The notes under the pieces are model-generated. The model worked only from the letters and a program-made list of their open reading frames with translations. It did no database searches and was not told the origin of the DNA. Position numbers and translations under genes: made by a program. Source: Sporolactobacillus spathodeae (lineage in GTDB: Bacteria; Bacillota; Bacilli; Bacillales; Sporolactobacillaceae). Taken from it: 64,000 nt of DNA. This document shows, one piece after another, positions 20,935 through 30,943 of the stretch. Numbering within the stretch: the stretch's first letter is position 1; each line of letters starts with the position of its first letter. The stretch covers positions 1 to 64,000 of the forward strand of contig NZ_JAFBEV010000002.1 of assembly GCF_016908935.1 (NCBI RefSeq), in the 5' to 3' direction.

Positions 20935-22827
20935 ATGAAAGGATACGAGGCCGGTAATTATGATGTCATTGTCGTTGGTGCCGGTCATGCAGGCGTCGAG
21001 GCGGGTCTGGCCGCTGCACGATCAGGCGCCAAGACATTAATGCTGACAATTAGTCTTGAAGGCGTAGCCTTTATGCCGTGCAACCCATCTGTTGGTGGTC
21101 CGGCAAAAGGCGTTGTTGTCCGTGAGATTGACGCGCTTGGCGGTGAGATGGCACGCAATATTGATAAAACGTATATTCAGATGCGTATGCTCAATACGCG
21201 AAAGGGACCTGCTGTTCGGGCGCTTCGCGCTCAGGCAGATAAGCAACTCTATCAACGGGCAATGAAACAGACCATTGAAGAAACGGATAATCTGACGCTG
21301 CGACAGGGCATGGTCGAACGGCTAATTGTTGAGGACGGTATCTGTAAAGGCGTTATTGTGACAACAGGTGCAGCGTACCGAGCGAAGGCTGTTGTATTAA
21401 CAACTGGTGTTTATTTGAAGGGAAAAATAATTATCGGTGAGCTTCAATATGAAAGTGGACCGAATAATATGCAGGCTTCAGTTGCTTTGTCGGAAAATCT
21501 GCAGGAATTAGGGTTTGACATTGTTCGTTTTAAAACGGGCACGCCGCCGCGAGTAAACGGACGGACTGTCGATTATTCGAAGACGGAAATACAGCCTGGT
21601 GATGAAGAAGATCTGGCTTTTTCCTATGAGACAAAACAATTTGTCAAAGATCAGATCCCATGTTGGCTAACCTACACGAATACGAGAACCCATGAAATTA
21701 TTCAGGAAAACATTGATCGATCACCGATATATTCGGGGGCTATTGTCGGAACGGGGCCGCGCTATTGTCCTTCGATCGAGACGAAAATTGTTCGTTTTAA
21801 TGATAAGGACAGGCATCAGCTTTTTCTGGAACCAGAAGGTCGTGAAACAAGAGAAGTCTATGTCGATGGACTGTCGACAAGCATGCCTGAAGAAATTCAG
21901 CGACAGATGCTTGAGACAATTCCAGGGCTGGAAAAAGCGGAATTGATGCGGCCGGGTTATGCAATTGAATATGATGCGGTGGTCCCCACACAGCTGTGGC
22001 CGACCCTTGAAACAAAAAGGATTAAAGGATTGTTTACGGCCGGCCAGATTAATGGAACTTCCGGTTATGAAGAAGCTGCGGGACAGGGATTGATCGGTGG
22101 CATTAATGCTGCGCGTCAAGCATTAGGAAAGGATCCGGTTATTCTGGATCGTTCGCAGGCTTATATTGGCGTGCTGATCGATGATTTGGTGACAAAAGGG
22201 ACGAAAGAACCTTATCGACTGCTGACATCCCGTGCCGAATATCGATTACTCTTACGTCATGACAATGCAGATTTGCGCCTCACAGAACTCGGACATGAAA
22301 TTGGCCTGATTTCAGAAGCACGCTATCAGCACTTTGTCGCTAAAAAAGAGCAAATTGAAAATGAGAAACTCCGGCTGCGGACTGAATCGATCAAACCGAC
22401 AGAAGCAGTCAACACACTTCTATCAGAGAAAAACTCTACACCATTGGCAGAACCAGTTAAAGCTGCCCAATTGCTGAAACGTCCGGAACTTTCTTATCAG
22501 GATATTGCCGCGCTTCTTTCTGATTCAGATGAAACAATTTCAATGGCAGTCGGTGAGCAGGTTGAAATTCAAATTAAGTATGAAGGCTATATTGCCAAGC
22601 AATTGCAGCAAGTTGAGAAGATGAAGCGGATGGAAAAGAAGAAAATCCCACAGAATCTTGACTATCAATTGATTGACGGCCTGGCAACCGAAGCACGGCA
22701 AAAGCTGGAAAAAGTACGGCCGTTGTCGGTAGGGCAGGCGTCACGGGTTTCAGGCGTCAATCCAAGCGATATTGCCATTCTGCTTGTTTATCTCGAACAA
22801 GGTAAGCGAACGCGGATCACTGGTTAA
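20935..22827 (+). CDS. mnmG: tRNA uridine-34 modification enzyme MnmG (GidA)
   Basis: 630 aa from ATG 20935, with AGGAGG seven bases upstream. FAD-dependent partner of MnmE. The dinucleotide-binding motif [12 protein letters not shown] lies at residues 13-24. The conserved blocks [22 protein letters not shown] and [21 protein letters not shown] are present, and the C-terminal tRNA-binding helical domain is intact. It is 34 bases after mnmE in the mnmE-mnmG-rsmG run. Confidence 0.97.
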   Translation: MKGYEAGNYDVIVVGAGHAGVEAGLAAARSGAKTLMLTISLEGVAFMPCNPSVGGPAKGVVVREIDALGGEMARNIDKTYIQMRMLNTRKGPAVRALRAQADKQLYQRAMKQTIEETDNLTLRQGMVERLIVEDGICKGVIVTTGAAYRAKAVVLTTGVYLKGKIIIGELQYESGPNNMQASVALSENLQELGFDIVRFKTGTPPRVNGRTVDYSKTEIQPGDEEDLAFSYETKQFVKDQIPCWLTYTNTRTHEIIQENIDRSPIYSGAIVGTGPRYCPSIETKIVRFNDKDRHQLFLEPEGRETREVYVDGLSTSMPEEIQRQMLETIPGLEKAELMRPGYAIEYDAVVPTQLWPTLETKRIKGLFTAGQINGTSGYEEAAGQGLIGGINAARQALGKDPVILDRSQAYIGVLIDDLVTKGTKEPYRLLTSRAEYRLLLRHDNADLRLTELGHEIGLISEARYQHFVAKKEQIENEKLRLRTESIKPTEAVNTLLSEKNSTPLAEPVKAAQLLKRPELSYQDIAALLSDSDETISMAVGEQVEIQIKYEGYIAKQLQQVEKMKRMEKKKIPQNLDYQLIDGLATEARQKLEKVRPLSVGQASRVSGVNPSDIAILLVYLEQGKRTRITG

Positions 22828-22848
22828 ATCCATTCGGAGGAAAAATCT

Positions 22849-23559
22849 ATGTCTCTAATCGCACAGCTGCTTGAGGAAAAGGGAATTATTTTGAGTGGCG
22901 AACAAGAACAGCAGTTTCAAGACTATTATCAGTTGCTTGTCGAATGGAATAACAAGGTTAATTTAACGGCAATTACAGAAAAAGAAGAAGTTGCGATCAA
23001 ACATTTTTTTGATTCGCTGACACCTGCTTTTTATCTTCATTTTGCTGGGGGCGAGACGCTCTGTGATGTTGGGTCTGGTGCAGGGTTTCCTGGAATCCCA
23101 TTAAAAATACTTTTTCCAAAATTGAAATTGATTATTGTCGATTCCTTGAATAAGAGGCTGTTGTTCCTGGAAAAGGTGAGAGAAAAGCTGCAATTGGAAG
23201 ATGTTTTTCTGTACCACGATCGGGCAGAAACCTTTGCACATCGACAAGATATGCGTGGACAACTTGACTGGGTAACTGCACGTGCTGTAGCCAATCTTTC
23301 TGTTCTCAGTGAGTATTGTCTACCACTATTACGTGTCGGCGGAACATTTATCGCTTTGAAGGGCAGTCATGCCAATGAGGAAATAGAAGAAGCATCAGGC
23401 GCGTTGCGGCTACTTGGTGGAAGATTACGTCAACAAATTAATATTGAACTTCCGGGAGATTGTGGGAAACGTTCGCTTGTTCTAATAGAAAAGGAAAAGG
23501 CGACTCCAAAAAAATATCCGAGAAATCCGGGGTTACCAGCAAAAAAGCCATTACACTAA
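22849..23559 (+). CDS. rsmG: 16S rRNA (guanine-N7)-methyltransferase RsmG
   Basis: 236 aa. Class I SAM-dependent methyltransferase for G527 (E. coli numbering) of 16S rRNA. The SAM-binding motif CDVGSGAGFPG lies at 72-82. IVDSLNKRLLFLEKV and the WVTARAVANL segment are characteristic. A GGAGGAAAAATCT ribosome site precedes the ATG. It lies 21 bases after mnmG. The C-terminus is lysine- and proline-rich. Confidence 0.96.
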   Translation: MSLIAQLLEEKGIILSGEQEQQFQDYYQLLVEWNNKVNLTAITEKEEVAIKHFFDSLTPAFYLHFAGGETLCDVGSGAGFPGIPLKILFPKLKLIIVDSLNKRLLFLEKVREKLQLEDVFLYHDRAETFAHRQDMRGQLDWVTARAVANLSVLSEYCLPLLRVGGTFIALKGSHANEEIEEASGALRLLGGRLRQQINIELPGDCGKRSLVLIEKEKATPKKYPRNPGLPAKKPLH

Positions 23560-23566
23560 TAGGATA

Positions 23567-23582
23567 TGTTTCACGTGAAACA
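23567..23582. promoter_or_regulatory. parS centromere site 1
   Basis: TGTTTCACGTGAAACA, a perfect 16-bp palindrome identical to the optimal parS site for Spo0J/ParB. It lies between rsmG and noc. Confidence 0.97.
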
Positions 23583-23679
23583 ATAAGCAACGATTTTGAA
23601 ATTTGTTTAAGTGATTGCAGGAGTTATTGAAGTAATAGAGAATTGTTTAGAGGGGCAGATTGACAAAGGTGGTGTTGTG

Positions 23680-24540
23680 ATGATGAAGCATCCTTTCTCA
23701 AAAATATTTAATACATCGAATGAGCCGAATGATTTGGCCGAACAACCAAATGATATTGGAGACAAAGTCCAGGAAATTCCTGTTTCAAAAATAGTTCCCA
23801 ATCAATATCAGCCGCGCTCCATTTTTAATGAAGAGAAGATTCATGAACTTGCAGCAACGATTAGCGAACATGGGGTCATTCAGCCGATCATTGTTCGCTC
23901 GTTTGAGGATAAATATGAGATTATTGCAGGAGAAAGGCGCTGGAGGGCAGTCAATTACCTCGGCTGGGAGAAGATACCAGCAATCATCAAAGTGTTTAGT
24001 GATAATCAGACAGCATCGATTGCTTTGATTGAAAATCTGCAACGTGAAGAATTGACCGCAATTGAGGAGGCTATGGCTTATTCTCGCTTAATTGATATAC
24101 ATGGATTAACACAGGAAAGTTTGGCACAGCAACTTGGTAAAGGTCAATCAACGATAGCCAATAAATTGCGCCTATTAAAGCTTCCGCTCTCTGTTCAGAG
24201 CGCCATTCTTGAGAAGAAAATTTCAGAACGGCACGCACGTGCACTTATCATTTTAAAGGATGCTGAGAAGCAGGAAAAATTACTTCAGGTAATTATCGAG
24301 AAGCAATTAAATGTGAAACAAACTGAACTCCAAGTCAAGGCAATGCTTCAATCTGAAGAAAAGAAAGACAAACAGGAAAAAACAAAGCGTATGTCGCTCA
24401 GTAGAGATACACGAATTGCGGTCAATACCATTCGTCAATCGATTCACATGGTTTCGGATACAGGTTTAACGATTAACTCGGATGAAGAAGATTTTGAAGA
24501 CTATTATCAATTTACGATTCGCATACCCAAGAAGAAATAA
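23680..24540 (+). CDS. noc: Nucleoid occlusion protein Noc
   Basis: 286 aa from ATG 23680 (AAAGGTGG seven bases upstream); [10 protein letters not shown] aligns with the Noc N-terminus, which forms the membrane-binding helix. It is a ParB-like CTPase: the nuclease-like domain has [10 protein letters not shown] and [13 protein letters not shown]. The helix-turn-helix region has [27 protein letters not shown] (about 148-174). Position next to rsmG, sequence closeness to B. subtilis Noc, and a second ParB-like gene (spo0J) downstream support the call. Noc blocks division over the nucleoid. Confidence 0.93.
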   Translation: MMKHPFSKIFNTSNEPNDLAEQPNDIGDKVQEIPVSKIVPNQYQPRSIFNEEKIHELAATISEHGVIQPIIVRSFEDKYEIIAGERRWRAVNYLGWEKIPAIIKVFSDNQTASIALIENLQREELTAIEEAMAYSRLIDIHGLTQESLAQQLGKGQSTIANKLRLLKLPLSVQSAILEKKISERHARALIILKDAEKQEKLLQVIIEKQLNVKQTELQVKAMLQSEEKKDKQEKTKRMSLSRDTRIAVNTIRQSIHMVSDTGLTINSDEEDFEDYYQFTIRIPKKK

Positions 24541-24618
24541 CGCTAATACGAATAAATCGTGTTCGACAAGCGATTCCGACGTCTTGCGAAATTTTATATA
24601 AATCTTTTCCCAGAAAAC

Positions 24619-24657
24619 AGGCTCAACCAGCGAATAAGCAGGCTGAGCCTATATTTT
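24619..24657 (+). terminator. Possible terminator after noc
   Basis: AGGCTCA and TGAGCCT form a stem with an 18-base loop, followed by ATATTTTATG. The loop is large and the T-run imperfect. Confidence 0.5.
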
Positions 24658-24774
24658 ATGGCTTTAGTAGAATACCAGGATTTTTCGCTCGTTTTAAAGA
24701 AAATAATGGAATTTGATTCGACTCATAATCAAAGCTATCTCTTTCTGTAGAAAAGATGTATTCAAACACGTAAA

Positions 24775-24915
24775 CGGGTGTGCCATGCGAGAACAACGGG
24801 ACAGTACGAGACGCCCGCGGGAAGAGCAGGACAAGGGAGACCCCGCAGATTACTGTCTGTCCGAGGAGGCTCCCGGATCGCCCGCGGCAAGCGGGTAACC
24901 GAAGCGCATTTAATG
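24775..24915. repeat. GC-rich intergenic repeat, family 2, copy 2
   Basis: It contains TGCGAGAACAACGGGACAG, CCCGCGGGAAGAGC, CCCCGCAGATTACTGTCTGT, CCGAGGAGGCTCCCGG and CCCGCGGCAAGCGGG, in the same order as 2078-2182. It ends in AACCGAAGCGCATTTAATG, which resembles the family-1 block GCCGAAGCGCAATTGTT, so the two families may be related. Confidence 0.75.
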
Positions 24916-25123
24916 CTTAGCACACAGCCAAGCTTTTCTTAAAAGAATCATCAATCAATGAATATCCTGGAGAAATTATGAAAAAAATAAGCTGAATCAA
25001 ACCAAAAATACCATTATTAAAGATTAACGATAGCAAAAGAAAACATTCTTTCGATAATTACTCAACCTCTCTCCTTTTCATGATAAAATGAAAGATAGCA
25101 ATTGATTGAGAGTAGGTGTAAAT

Positions 25124-25885
25124 TTGAGTAAGATTTTAGCGGTTGCCAATCAAAAGGGCGGAGTAGGAAAAACGACAACGGCGGTTAATCTGTCCGCCTG
25201 CATGGCAACACTTGGCTGTAAGACACTTTTGGTGGATATCGATCCACAAGGTAATGCGACCAGCGGCTCCGGAGTGGACAAAGGCGAGGTTGATGAATGC
25301 ATCTATGACGTTCTTGTTGAGGAAAAAGATATAAAGGATGTCATTAAACCATCGACAGTGGATAATTTGGATGTTGTTCCGTCGGCAATCCAGTTAGCAG
25401 GCGCTGAGATTGAACTGGTATCCACGATATCGCGTGAGGTTCGATTAAAGCGTGCACTTGAGAAAGTGAAGGACATTTACGACTATATTGTCATTGACTG
25501 CCCACCCTCTTTGGGGCTGTTGACACTGAACGCATTGACGGCAGCGGATTCGGTAATTATCCCTGTTCAATGTGAGTATTATGCACTGGAAGGCTTGAGC
25601 CAGCTGTTAAACACGGTCAGGCTTGTACAAAAGCATCTGAATCACCATTTGGCGATCGAGGGTGTTTTATTGACGATGCTTGATGCCCGAACGAATTTGG
25701 GTCTACAGGTCATTCAGGAAGTAAAAAAATATTTTCAGGATCGGGTATTTCGAACAATTATTCCAAGAAATGTTCGCCTGAGCGAAGCACCTAGTCATGG
25801 GAAACCAATCATTATCTATGATACGCGTTCAAAGGGCGCTGAGGTGTATTTGGACTTTGCAAAGGAAGTGACGATGCATGAGTAA
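25124..25885 (+). CDS. soj: Chromosome partitioning ATPase Soj (ParA)
   Basis: 253 aa from TTG 25124, the same length as B. subtilis Soj. Deviant Walker A KGGVGKTT (residues 11-18); DIDPQGNATSG and DCPPSLGLLT follow. It binds DNA as an ATP dimer, works with Spo0J-parS in origin segregation and modulates DnaA. TTG is chosen because MSKILAVANQKGG fits the family start and AGGTG lies upstream. The stop overlaps spo0J by 8 bases. Confidence 0.96.
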   Translation: MSKILAVANQKGGVGKTTTAVNLSACMATLGCKTLLVDIDPQGNATSGSGVDKGEVDECIYDVLVEEKDIKDVIKPSTVDNLDVVPSAIQLAGAEIELVSTISREVRLKRALEKVKDIYDYIVIDCPPSLGLLTLNALTAADSVIIPVQCEYYALEGLSQLLNTVRLVQKHLNHHLAIEGVLLTMLDARTNLGLQVIQEVKKYFQDRVFRTIIPRNVRLSEAPSHGKPIIIYDTRSKGAEVYLDFAKEVTMHE

Positions 25886-26741
25886 GGCATTAGGAAAGGG
25901 CCTTGATGTATTTTTTCCCTCTGCGTTCGCCAATGAGCTTGACAGTAATGTTGATACGATTGCTCTTACAGAGTTGAGACCGAATCCGTATCAGCCAAGG
26001 AAAACTTTCGATGAACAAGGACTTGAAGAACTTGCGCAGTCAATAAAGGAACACGGCATCATCCAGCCATTGATTATACGAAAAAGTATTAAGGGCTACG
26101 ATATTGTTGCTGGAGAGCGAAGGTTTCGAGCAGCCGCCCGTGCTGGATTGAAAGAAGTTCCGGCAATTGTCAAAGAATTGACCGATCAAGCGATGATGCA
26201 AATCGCGCTTATCGAAAATCTGCAGCGTGAAAATCTCAATCCGATTGAAGAAGCCACAGCATATAAGAAGCTAATGAAAGGGCTTGGTCTGACGCAAGAA
26301 GAATTGGCGACAAAATTGGGGAAGAGTAGACCACATATTGCTAATTACCTGCGCCTGTTACAATTGGATCGATCCGTTCGTAATCTGTTGGAAGATGGGA
26401 AACTAACAATGGGCCACGGGCGTGCACTCGCGGGTATTAAGGATAAGAAAAAGATTCCGCTTATTGTTGATAAAGTTATAAAAGAACAATTGAATGTACG
26501 CCAGTTGGAAGCATTGATTCAACAAATTAACCATCATGTTTCACGTGAAACAACAACAAAAACGCAATGGAAAATGCCGATGGAAATGAAGGACATGGTC
26601 AGCGGTCTGCAGGACCGATTCGGCACAGATATAAAAATACGTCCGGTAGCCAATGCGGATAAAGGCAAGATTGAATTTAATTATTATTCATCAGATGACC
26701 TTTATCGACTGCTTGAGATGCTTAAGGGACACACCAGGTGA
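25878..26741 (+). CDS. spo0J: Chromosome partitioning protein Spo0J (ParB)
   Basis: 287 aa. CTP-dependent DNA clamp that loads at parS and spreads. The N-terminal Soj-stimulating segment (SKALGKGLDVFF) is present. The CTP-binding motifs include NPYQPRKTF and GERRFRAAARAG. The helix-turn-helix region lies near 145-175 (LTQEELATKLGKSRPHIANYLRLL), and the C-terminus dimerises. The gene contains its own parS at 26537-26552, an arrangement also seen in B. subtilis. It overlaps soj by 8 bases. Confidence 0.97.
   Translation: MSKALGKGLDVFFPSAFANELDSNVDTIALTELRPNPYQPRKTFDEQGLEELAQSIKEHGIIQPLIIRKSIKGYDIVAGERRFRAAARAGLKEVPAIVKELTDQAMMQIALIENLQRENLNPIEEATAYKKLMKGLGLTQEELATKLGKSRPHIANYLRLLQLDRSVRNLLEDGKLTMGHGRALAGIKDKKKIPLIVDKVIKEQLNVRQLEALIQQINHHVSRETTTKTQWKMPMEMKDMVSGLQDRFGTDIKIRPVANADKGKIEFNYYSSDDLYRLLEMLKGHTR
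26537..26552. promoter_or_regulatory. parS centromere site 2 (inside spo0J)
   Basis: TGTTTCACGTGAAACA, identical to parS site 1, here within the spo0J coding frame (HVSRET in the protein). Confidence 0.97.
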
Positions 26742-26776
26742 TTGGTAGCCAGCAACTTAGGTAAGAGGCTGATAAC

Positions 26777-27373
26777 TCAAGAACCATAGCGGATTATCGG
26801 TGGTTCAATAACATGTGAAGTGAGCGCGAGCAACAGTGACTGGCTGATGACTTGCGACAGTTTCATAACAATGCCGAGCCGTGTATTTTGAAGGACCGAA
26901 TATTCCATATAGCCGCTGACATTAACAATTCCAGTGATATTCATATCGCCGACCGGAGTAAGTTTTTTATTGACACCTGCTCCGGGGAGAACCGGACCAC
27001 TAGCAACACAGATATTACCAACGTTTGATAGTTTCCCCAAACAAGCATCAATAGCTATGATAAAAGGGGAGTCATAGACTGTGTGAATAGTAGTGATTGT
27101 TTCCTCGAGATTTACAGCATGAACTGGATTGTCTAATGTCCCATAGACGGCGGCATTGTTTAGGCCATGATCCTGAAGATGCATACCAACAAGCGGTCCC
27201 AGCGAATCACCAGTGGAACGATCGGTTCCAATACACACGACCACAATCTGTGCGACCGATGATTTCGGAATTAGTTTGCGGATGGCGGTGGCGATTGATG
27301 GGTGATCTTCGGTATTTTGATAGTGAATGGTTGTTTGAAAACGTTTCGTTGCTCCGTCTTCTTTAAGTTTCAT
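26777..27373 (-). CDS. yyaC: YyaC-type spore protein (DUF1256)
   Basis: 198 aa, on the opposite strand to its neighbours and convergent with spo0J. The block VVCIGTDRSTGDSLGPLVG (about 44-62) and the GNICVASGPVLPGAGVNK segment are typical of YyaC, a family related to the germination protease Gpr fold and restricted to spore formers. The B. subtilis gene is sporulation-associated; the function is unknown. The GGAG ribosome site is eight bases before the ATG. It supports the host being a spore former. Confidence 0.9.
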   Translation of the reverse strand: MKLKEDGATKRFQTTIHYQNTEDHPSIATAIRKLIPKSSVAQIVVVCIGTDRSTGDSLGPLVGMHLQDHGLNNAAVYGTLDNPVHAVNLEETITTIHTVYDSPFIIAIDACLGKLSNVGNICVASGPVLPGAGVNKKLTPVGDMNITGIVNVSGYMEYSVLQNTRLGIVMKLSQVISQSLLLALTSHVIEPPIIRYGS

Positions 27374-27680
27374 AGTCTCCGCTCCTTAAATGAATTCATC
27401 AACAGTATACGGAGATCTAACGAAATCTATACCTCTATCAAGGGATATTATTTATCGGGATCTGTTTCAATTTAATATTGTTTTTCCGATAGAAATGCAA
27501 TGGTGGGCGCCTTGTGGAGAAGGCTTGCTGATGTTTCCACAAGGATGACAATGAACTAAAGTAGATTTAGAAAACAGATCGCGAAAGCGCTTGATCAGAG
27601 AAATTTTGAAAAGAGCGTGTGAAAAACTATTTATTTTGAATAAAATGGTCTATACTATAAAAAAGAATTAGTTGAATATA
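27374..27680. other. yyaC-glyS intergenic region, promoter side
   Basis: No gene is seen. A perfect 9-bp inverted repeat, CCTTGTGGA (27510-27518) and TCCACAAGG (27536-27544), is followed by no T-run and could be an operator. TATACT or TATAAA near 27650-27660 may be the glyS -10, but I found no good -35. Confidence 0.45.
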
Positions 27681-27902
27681 CCTTTTGCGACGATGATGGA
27701 AACGAGTATTTAAAGAAACTGACGACAAGCGAGTCGGGGACGGTGGGAGCCCGAACGACAGGCTTTAAAGAAGGCATTCCTGAGAAGCGATATAATAAAG
27801 CGGACACAGAAATAGTGTGTCAATTAGGGTGGAACCGCGTGAGCAGATACAGCTCTCGTCCCTAGGTGTTATGGCCTAGTGGACGGGAGCTTGTTTTTTT
27901 TA
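27681..27902 (+). promoter_or_regulatory. T-box leader, glycine-type specifier (glyS)
   Basis: The T-box core AATTAGGGTGGAACCGCG lies at 27822-27839. The terminator pairs AGCTCTCGTCC with GGACGGGAGCT (about 27850-27891), followed by TTGTTTTTTTT. The specifier loop reads GAA-GGC-ATTCC-TGAG with GGC, a glycine codon, at 27773-27775. It would allow glyS transcription when tRNA-Gly is uncharged. Confidence 0.94.
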
Positions 27903-27982
27903 TAAGTTAGCAGTTTAAAAAAAGATAATGTTCCGTCGTAAATATTTTGTCGGAGCTGAATTCTCCAAAAGGAGCAGAAAAA

Positions 27983-29365
27983 ATGGCAAAAACAATGGAT
28001 CAGATTGTCAATCTGGCTAAACAAAGGGGCTTTATCTTCCCAGGTTCAGAAATATACGGTGGCCTGGCCAATACATGGGATTACGGTCCTCTTGGCGTTG
28101 AATTAAAAAATAATGTTAAGAAGGCCTGGTGGAAGAAATTCGTTCAGGAATCGCCGTATAATGTCGGTCTTGACGCAGCCATTTTAATGAATCCGAAGAC
28201 ATGGGAAGCCTCCGGACACCTGTCGAATTTCAACGATCCAATGATTGACTGTAAAAAATGCCGTTCCCGATTCCGGGCAGACAAACTTATTGAAGCATAT
28301 ATTCCAGCTGAAAAAATTCCAGGTCCTGTGGATGGGCTTGATTTCGCGACAATGGAGAAATTAATTGAAGCTGAAGACGTCAAATGTCCGGATTGCGGCG
28401 AACATGATTTTACACCAATCCGTCAGTTTAATCTGATGTTCAAGACATATCAGGGTGTGACTGAGACAGCAAAAGATGAGATCTATCTTCGTCCGGAAAC
28501 AGCTCAAGGAATTTTCGTTAATTTCAAAAATGTCCAGAGGACGATGCGCAGGAAAATTCCATTCGGTATTGGTCAAGTCGGGAAATCCTTCCGTAACGAG
28601 ATTACTCCGGGCAACTTTACTTTTCGTACCCGTGAGTTTGAACAATTGGAACTTGAATTTTTCTGCAAACCGGGTGAAGACAAAAAGTGGTTCCAATACT
28701 GGCGGAGCTTCGGTTTCGAATGGTTGAAATCGCTCAATGTTCAGGAAAGCAACTTGCGTCTACGCGATCATGAACCGGAGGAATTGCCGCATTATAGTAA
28801 TGCGACCACGGATATCGAATATCTTTTCCCATTTGGTTGGGGCGAGCTTTCCAGTCTTTCCTCACGAACGGATTATGATTTGCGCCGGCATATGGAAGTA
28901 TCCGGGCAAGATCTGCAATATATCGACCAGAACAATAATGAACGCTACATTCCGTACGTGATTGAGCCTTCTTTAGGTGCCGATCGTGTCACACTGGCTT
29001 TCCTTGCCGATGCCTACGAAGAGCAGACAATCAGTGAAAAAGATACGCGTACGGTGCTGCATTTCCATCCGGCACTTGCCCCATATAAAGCTGCCATTCT
29101 TCCACTTTCGAAGAAGCTTGGTGAACAGGCAACAGCGATTTATCAGGAGTTGGCTAAAGAATGGAGTGTGGACTACGACGAAACCGGATCAATTGGCAAA
29201 CGCTATCGCCGGCAGGATGAAATCGGTACGCCGCTTTGCATTACATTCGACTTTGATTCACTTGAGGATCACCAGGTAACGGTCCGTGATCGGGATACCA
29301 TGGATCAGGTGCGTCTGCCGATTGAAAAATTGGGTCAGTTTATTAAAGATAAAACACAATTTTAA
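27983..29365 (+). CDS. glyS: Glycyl-tRNA synthetase, single-chain (alpha2) type
   Basis: 460 aa from ATG 27983 (AAAGGAG eight bases upstream). Class II synthetase of the homodimeric type, not the GlyQ/GlyS tetramer of B. subtilis. Visible are the N-terminal [21 protein letters not shown], a Cys-rich insertion (CKKC and CPDCGE, possibly zinc-binding), motif 2 with [25 protein letters not shown], and motif 3 [10 protein letters not shown]. The C-terminal anticodon-binding domain follows. The T-box leader directly upstream with a GGC specifier confirms the amino acid. Confidence 0.96.
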   Translation: MAKTMDQIVNLAKQRGFIFPGSEIYGGLANTWDYGPLGVELKNNVKKAWWKKFVQESPYNVGLDAAILMNPKTWEASGHLSNFNDPMIDCKKCRSRFRADKLIEAYIPAEKIPGPVDGLDFATMEKLIEAEDVKCPDCGEHDFTPIRQFNLMFKTYQGVTETAKDEIYLRPETAQGIFVNFKNVQRTMRRKIPFGIGQVGKSFRNEITPGNFTFRTREFEQLELEFFCKPGEDKKWFQYWRSFGFEWLKSLNVQESNLRLRDHEPEELPHYSNATTDIEYLFPFGWGELSSLSSRTDYDLRRHMEVSGQDLQYIDQNNNERYIPYVIEPSLGADRVTLAFLADAYEEQTISEKDTRTVLHFHPALAPYKAAILPLSKKLGEQATAIYQELAKEWSVDYDETGSIGKRYRRQDEIGTPLCITFDFDSLEDHQVTVRDRDTMDQVRLPIEKLGQFIKDKTQF

Positions 29366-29398
29366 ATCTTTGTTGGCTCAAAGGAGGCAATTCAATTC

Positions 29399-29611
29399 GT
29401 GAACCCTCAGCTTCGCTTTGGTTTAAATGATGTCGTTGAGATGAAGAAGGCGCATCCATGCGGCGCCAATGAATGGAAAGTGATTCGAATGGGCGCCGAT
29501 ATTCGAATAAAATGTCAAAATTGCGGTCATAGTGTGCTGATGCCACGAGCAGAATTTCAAAAGAAAATAAAACGAATTCTCGCACAGGGTCAAGAAGAGA
29601 TATCCGATTGA
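29399..29611 (+). CDS. Small zinc-ribbon-like protein YyzM (DUF951)
   Basis: 70 aa starting at GTG 29399 with AAGGAGG upstream. MNPQLRFGLNDVVEMKKAHPCG and the CQNCGHSVLMPR segment match the DUF951 family, found just upstream of ychF in many Firmicutes. The CxxC and HPC cysteines could bind zinc. The function is unknown; the YyzM name follows B. subtilis. Genomic position suggests a link with ychF. Confidence 0.88.
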   Translation: MNPQLRFGLNDVVEMKKAHPCGANEWKVIRMGADIRIKCQNCGHSVLMPRAEFQKKIKRILAQGQEEISD

Positions 29612-29680
29612 AGTGAGTATGAGGTTGCTACGAACAAGTAAATGTAATGAAAGTTGTATGAGTTGGGGAGTTGACAGAAA

Positions 29681-30781
29681 ATGAGTTTAACAACAGGAAT
29701 TGTGGGTTTGCCAAATGTTGGGAAATCAACGTTATTTAATGCCATTACCCAGGCAGGAGCGGAAATGGCTAACTATCCTTTTTGCACGATTGAACCAAAT
29801 GTCGGCATCGTCAGTGTCCCTGATAGAAGGCTCGATAAACTAACAGAGATGTATCAACCGAAAAAAACAATACCGACAACGTTTGAATTCACTGATATTG
29901 CTGGCCTCGTTAAGGGGGCAAGTAAAGGTGAAGGATTAGGCAACCAGTTTTTGGCGAATATTCGCCAGGTTGATGCGATTTCACATGTGGTACGCTGTTT
30001 TGATGATAAAGATATTACACATGTCTCCGGTAAGGTCGATCCGATCGATGATATTGAAACAATTAATCTTGAACTTGTACTTGCAGATTTGGAGCAGGTC
30101 AATAAACGTTACGACCGCGTATCAAAATTGGCAAAGCAGAAAGATAAACAAGCGATCACCGAATTTTCGGCACTAGAGAAATTGAAGGCAGCCTTTGAAG
30201 AGGGAAAGCCGGCACGTCATGTTGCTTTGACAGAAGAAGAAGAGGCAGCTATAAAACCATTCAATTTTCTAACACAAAAGCCCGTTCTTTATGTGGCGAA
30301 TATTTCTGAGGATGAGGTGTCAGAACCAGAATCAAATGCCTATGTCCAAGCGGTTGAAGCTTTTGCTAAGAAGGACGAGGCGGAGGTTGTTGTCATTTCG
30401 GCGCGAATTGAGTCCGAAATCGCTGAATTGGAAGGGGAAGAAAAAGCTGCTTTCCTTCAAGATTTGGGCCTTGATACGTCAGGATTGGATCGACTCATTG
30501 CCAAATCCTATGCATTGCTTGGTCTTGCTACCTATTTTACTGCTGGAGAAAAAGAAGTTCGTGCCTGGACGTTCCGAAAGGGTACGAAAGCACCGCAAGC
30601 CGCTGGTATCATTCATTCCGACTTTGAGCGTGGCTTTATCCGCGCGGAAATCGTTTCCTATGAAGATCTCATTGAAGCGGGTTCGGAAATCGCTGCAAAG
30701 GAGCATGGTAAGCTGCGTCTTGAAGGTAAAGATTATGTGATGCAGGATGGGGATATTGTCAACTTCCGATTTAATGTTTAA
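29681..30781 (+). CDS. ychF: Redox-regulated ATPase YchF
   Basis: 366 aa, full length. Obg-family nucleotidase that prefers ATP; linked to ribosome and stress functions. G1 GLPNVGKST lies at 8-16. The coiled-coil insertion lies about 130-210. The C-terminal TGS domain ends with AKEHGKLRLEGKDYVMQDGDIVNFRFNV-type sequence (read in pieces). The start ATG follows a weak GTTGGGGAG site. It lies about 70 bases after the DUF951 gene. Confidence 0.96.
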   Translation: MSLTTGIVGLPNVGKSTLFNAITQAGAEMANYPFCTIEPNVGIVSVPDRRLDKLTEMYQPKKTIPTTFEFTDIAGLVKGASKGEGLGNQFLANIRQVDAISHVVRCFDDKDITHVSGKVDPIDDIETINLELVLADLEQVNKRYDRVSKLAKQKDKQAITEFSALEKLKAAFEEGKPARHVALTEEEEAAIKPFNFLTQKPVLYVANISEDEVSEPESNAYVQAVEAFAKKDEAEVVVISARIESEIAELEGEEKAAFLQDLGLDTSGLDRLIAKSYALLGLATYFTAGEKEVRAWTFRKGTKAPQAAGIIHSDFERGFIRAEIVSYEDLIEAGSEIAAKEHGKLRLEGKDYVMQDGDIVNFRFNV

Positions 30782-30841
30782 GCAGTGTTTAAATTTAGTG
30801 TTATTTTTTGACCCAAGTCAATGTTGAACAAGGGGCAAGTC

Positions 30842-30870
30842 TTGCAGTAATTTTGATTGTGTGATAACAT
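30842..30870 (+). promoter_or_regulatory. Candidate rpsF-ssb-rpsR promoter
   Basis: TTGCAG (30842-30847), 17 bases, TAACAT (30865-30870), about 75 bases before rpsF. Confidence 0.55.
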
Positions 30871-30884
30871 AGATACCTATGAGT

Positions 30885-30942
30885 GATTAAAATTGCTCTC
30901 TGCTCCATTAGGAGCCGCTTAGTCCAAGGGGAGGTGAACAAT
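30885..30942 (+). promoter_or_regulatory. Possible S6:S18 autoregulatory leader
   Basis: A small hairpin CTCC-ATTA-GGAG followed by CCG lies just before the rpsF ribosome site. Many bacteria carry an rpsF leader with a CCG bulge that mimics the S18 site on 16S rRNA and binds S6:S18. The match here is partial. Confidence 0.35.
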
Positions 30943-30943
30943 C

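Larger units (their letters stand above)
24541..25123. other. noc-soj intergenic region
   Basis: Almost 600 bases without a credible gene. It holds a possible noc terminator (24619-24657), the second GC-rich family-2 repeat (24775-24915), then an AT-rich stretch before soj with a TATAAAAT-like -10 near 25083-25090 but no clear -35. Confidence 0.6.

Noticed and set aside
24559-24898. Two 60-codon frames between noc and soj
   Set aside because: They read through a terminator-like hairpin and a GC-rich repeat; the composition reflects the repeat, not a protein.
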